NCBI GenBank assembly: GCA_003222835.1
Contig: QHXE01000321.1
Location: 1 to 7,966 of the forward strand
Source: Acidobacteriota bacterium
GTDB lineage: Bacteria; Acidobacteriota; Blastocatellia; Pyrinomonadales; Pyrinomonadaceae
Length of the DNA stretch: 7,966 nucleotides
Direction: 5' to 3'
Within the stretch, counting starts at the first letter, position 1. Each line of letters opens with the position of its first letter. Positions 7,019-7,966 of this stretch are shown one piece after another. Both the position numbers and the translations under genes were made by a program. The notes below the pieces were generated by a model. That model saw only the letters and a program-made list of their open reading frames with translations, made no database searches and had not been told where the DNA came from.

Positions 7019-7966
7019 ATGCCCGCCGAAGGTAAGAAAGAAATCCAGCTCGAGATCGCGTATTTCCTGTTCACCGACATTGTTGGTTACTCGAAGCTGC
7101 TGATTGATGAGCAGCACGCGTTACTTGAGAGGCTCAACCAGATCGTTCGTAGCACAGAGCAATTTCAGACTGCGGAAGCAGCGGGCAAATTGATCAAGAT
7201 CCCGACCGGCGACGGAATGGCCTTGGTTTTTCAGGACAGGTTGGAAGCGCCGGTAGAGTGCGCACTCGAGATTAGCCGCGCGCTAAAAGAGCATCCAACG
7301 CTCCTGCTGCGAATGGGCGTGCACAGCGGTCCGGTCAGCGGCGTTATCGATGTAAACGAACGAGCGAACGTCGCGGGCGCGGGCATCAATATGGCGCGGC
7401 GCGTAATGGATTGTGGAGATGCCGGACACATTCTCCTTTCAAGACACGTCGCTGAAGATTTGGAACAATATGCGCGCTGGAAGCCGCTCTTGCACGATCT
7501 CGGCGAGTGCGAAGTGAAGCACGGGCCAGAAAAATTCAGACACCTGCGAGGCAAACGGAAACCTGGTGCAACGCTTCCTCGATCGACGACAACAGCGGCG
7601 CGTCCAAACCGGACGGTAGTTGTTGCAGCACTTTTGATCGTCGGCGTGCTCGCGGTCGCGATGTGGTTGTTTTGGCACAGGCAATGGCCGAAATCGGTTA
7701 GCACTATCGTCACTCCCGTTTTAGAAAAGAGCATCGCGGTGTTGCCATTCGAAAATCTTAGCAGCGATCCTAATAATGCTTATTTTGCAATGGGCATTCA
7801 GGATGAAATCCTGACGCGGCTTGCGAAGATCGCTGCACTCAAAGTCATTTCCCGAACTTCGACGCAGCAATACGCTGCGAAGCCGGGTAATTTACCGGAG
7901 ATCGCTCGCCAGCTTAATGTCGCGAACGTTTTGGAAGGCAGTGTGCAAAAGGCGGGCGAGCAAGTG
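7019..7966 (+). CDS. Class III adenylate/guanylate cyclase with membrane anchor and TolB-like domain (3' end outside window)
   Basis: The frame is open from ATG 7019 to the right edge, 316 codons. ATG 7019 is the only usable start: TGA lies in frame at 6971 and no ATG, GTG or TTG comes between. AGGG 11 bases upstream is a poor Shine-Dalgarno. Residues 14-170 are a class III cyclase catalytic domain, which converts ATP or GTP to the cyclic 3',5' monophosphate. Metal-binding D20 (F-T-D-I-V-G-Y) and D65 (T-G-D-G-M-A) and the transition-state pair N124 and R128 (I-N-M-A-R-R) are present. The substrate-selecting Asp of canonical adenylate cyclases is replaced by N117, and the matching Lys position aligns to I61, with K60 one place off. 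Residues 200-219 form one transmembrane helix. From K237 a TolB-like segment begins (K-S-I-A-V-L-P-F-E-N-L-S, G-I-Q-D-E-I-L-T-R-L, V-L-E-G-S-V). In this family that part is usually followed by TPR repeats, here beyond the window. Its location after the helix suggests the periplasm. Confidence 0.95.
   Translation, partial: MPAEGKKEIQLEIAYFLFTDIVGYSKLLIDEQHALLERLNQIVRSTEQFQTAEAAGKLIKIPTGDGMALVFQDRLEAPVECALEISRALKEHPTLLLRMGVHSGPVSGVIDVNERANVAGAGINMARRVMDCGDAGHILLSRHVAEDLEQYARWKPLLHDLGECEVKHGPEKFRHLRGKRKPGATLPRSTTTAARPNRTVVVAALLIVGVLAVAMWLFWHRQWPKSVSTIVTPVLEKSIAVLPFENLSSDPNNAYFAMGIQDEILTRLAKIAALKVISRTSTQQYAAKPGNLPEIARQLNVANVLEGSVQKAGEQV

Noticed and set aside
6647..7080. Open frames 6647-6895 (+), 6718-6981 (+) and 6898-7080 (-)
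   Set aside because: They overlap the LuxR remnant, the cyclase start or both, in frames with no domain similarity. The LuxR signal is in a different minus-strand frame.
7231..7734. Minus-strand open frames of up to 167 codons across 7231-7734
   Set aside because: They lie antisense to the cyclase, whose frame is confirmed by catalytic motifs, a membrane helix and the TolB-like segment.

Overview
The window holds three substantial genes and one gene remnant, from what looks like a free-living soil or sediment bacterium. I lean towards Verrucomicrobiota (Chthoniobacterales-like). That rests on remembered resemblance of the cyclase and LuxR-tail motifs to proteins common in that group, not on any search. 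Base composition is moderately GC-rich by eye. There is no sign of phage, transposon, CRISPR, tRNA or rRNA.

Layout. (1) Positions 1-2497, minus strand: the first 832 codons of an exported protein that runs off the left edge. After a signal sequence it is almost entirely 14 copies of a 50-58 residue repeat with a W-D-G-x-x-W strand and a T-C-x-S-x-S-D-C-W-A-V-G strand. All 28 repeat cysteines occur as close pairs. Both stop-to-window-edge reading frames in this window (this one and the cyclase) are among its best supported genes. (2) Positions 2498-2653: a short intergenic gap with a small hairpin and a good ribosome binding site. (3) Positions 2654-6652, minus strand: a complete 1332-residue exported protein made of a signal peptide, 12 Kelch-type repeats, 7 SBBP beta-propeller repeats, a 67-residue Thr/Pro-rich linker and a C-terminal Calx-beta-like domain. 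(4) Positions 6653-7018: a 366-base intergenic stretch containing the decayed 3' end of a LuxR-family regulator gene (minus strand, 6788-6988). (5) Positions 7019 to the right edge, plus strand: the first 316 codons of a membrane-anchored class III nucleotidyl cyclase with a TolB-like segment after the membrane helix.

How they fit together. The two minus-strand genes encode large exported beta-propeller proteins of unrelated repeat families, in the same direction and 156 bases apart, so co-transcription is possible but not shown. They most likely act outside the cytoplasm in surface binding, adhesion or polymer recognition; no catalytic motif is visible in either. The divergent cyclase is a signalling protein with its catalytic domain predicted in the cytoplasm. 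Nothing in the sequence ties it functionally to the propeller genes. I see no convincing new multi-gene system. The most unusual points are the cysteine-stapled repeat protein, the Kelch-SBBP-Calx-beta architecture, the atypical substrate-site residues and apparent short in-frame loss in the cyclase, and the LuxR remnant at the divergent promoter region.
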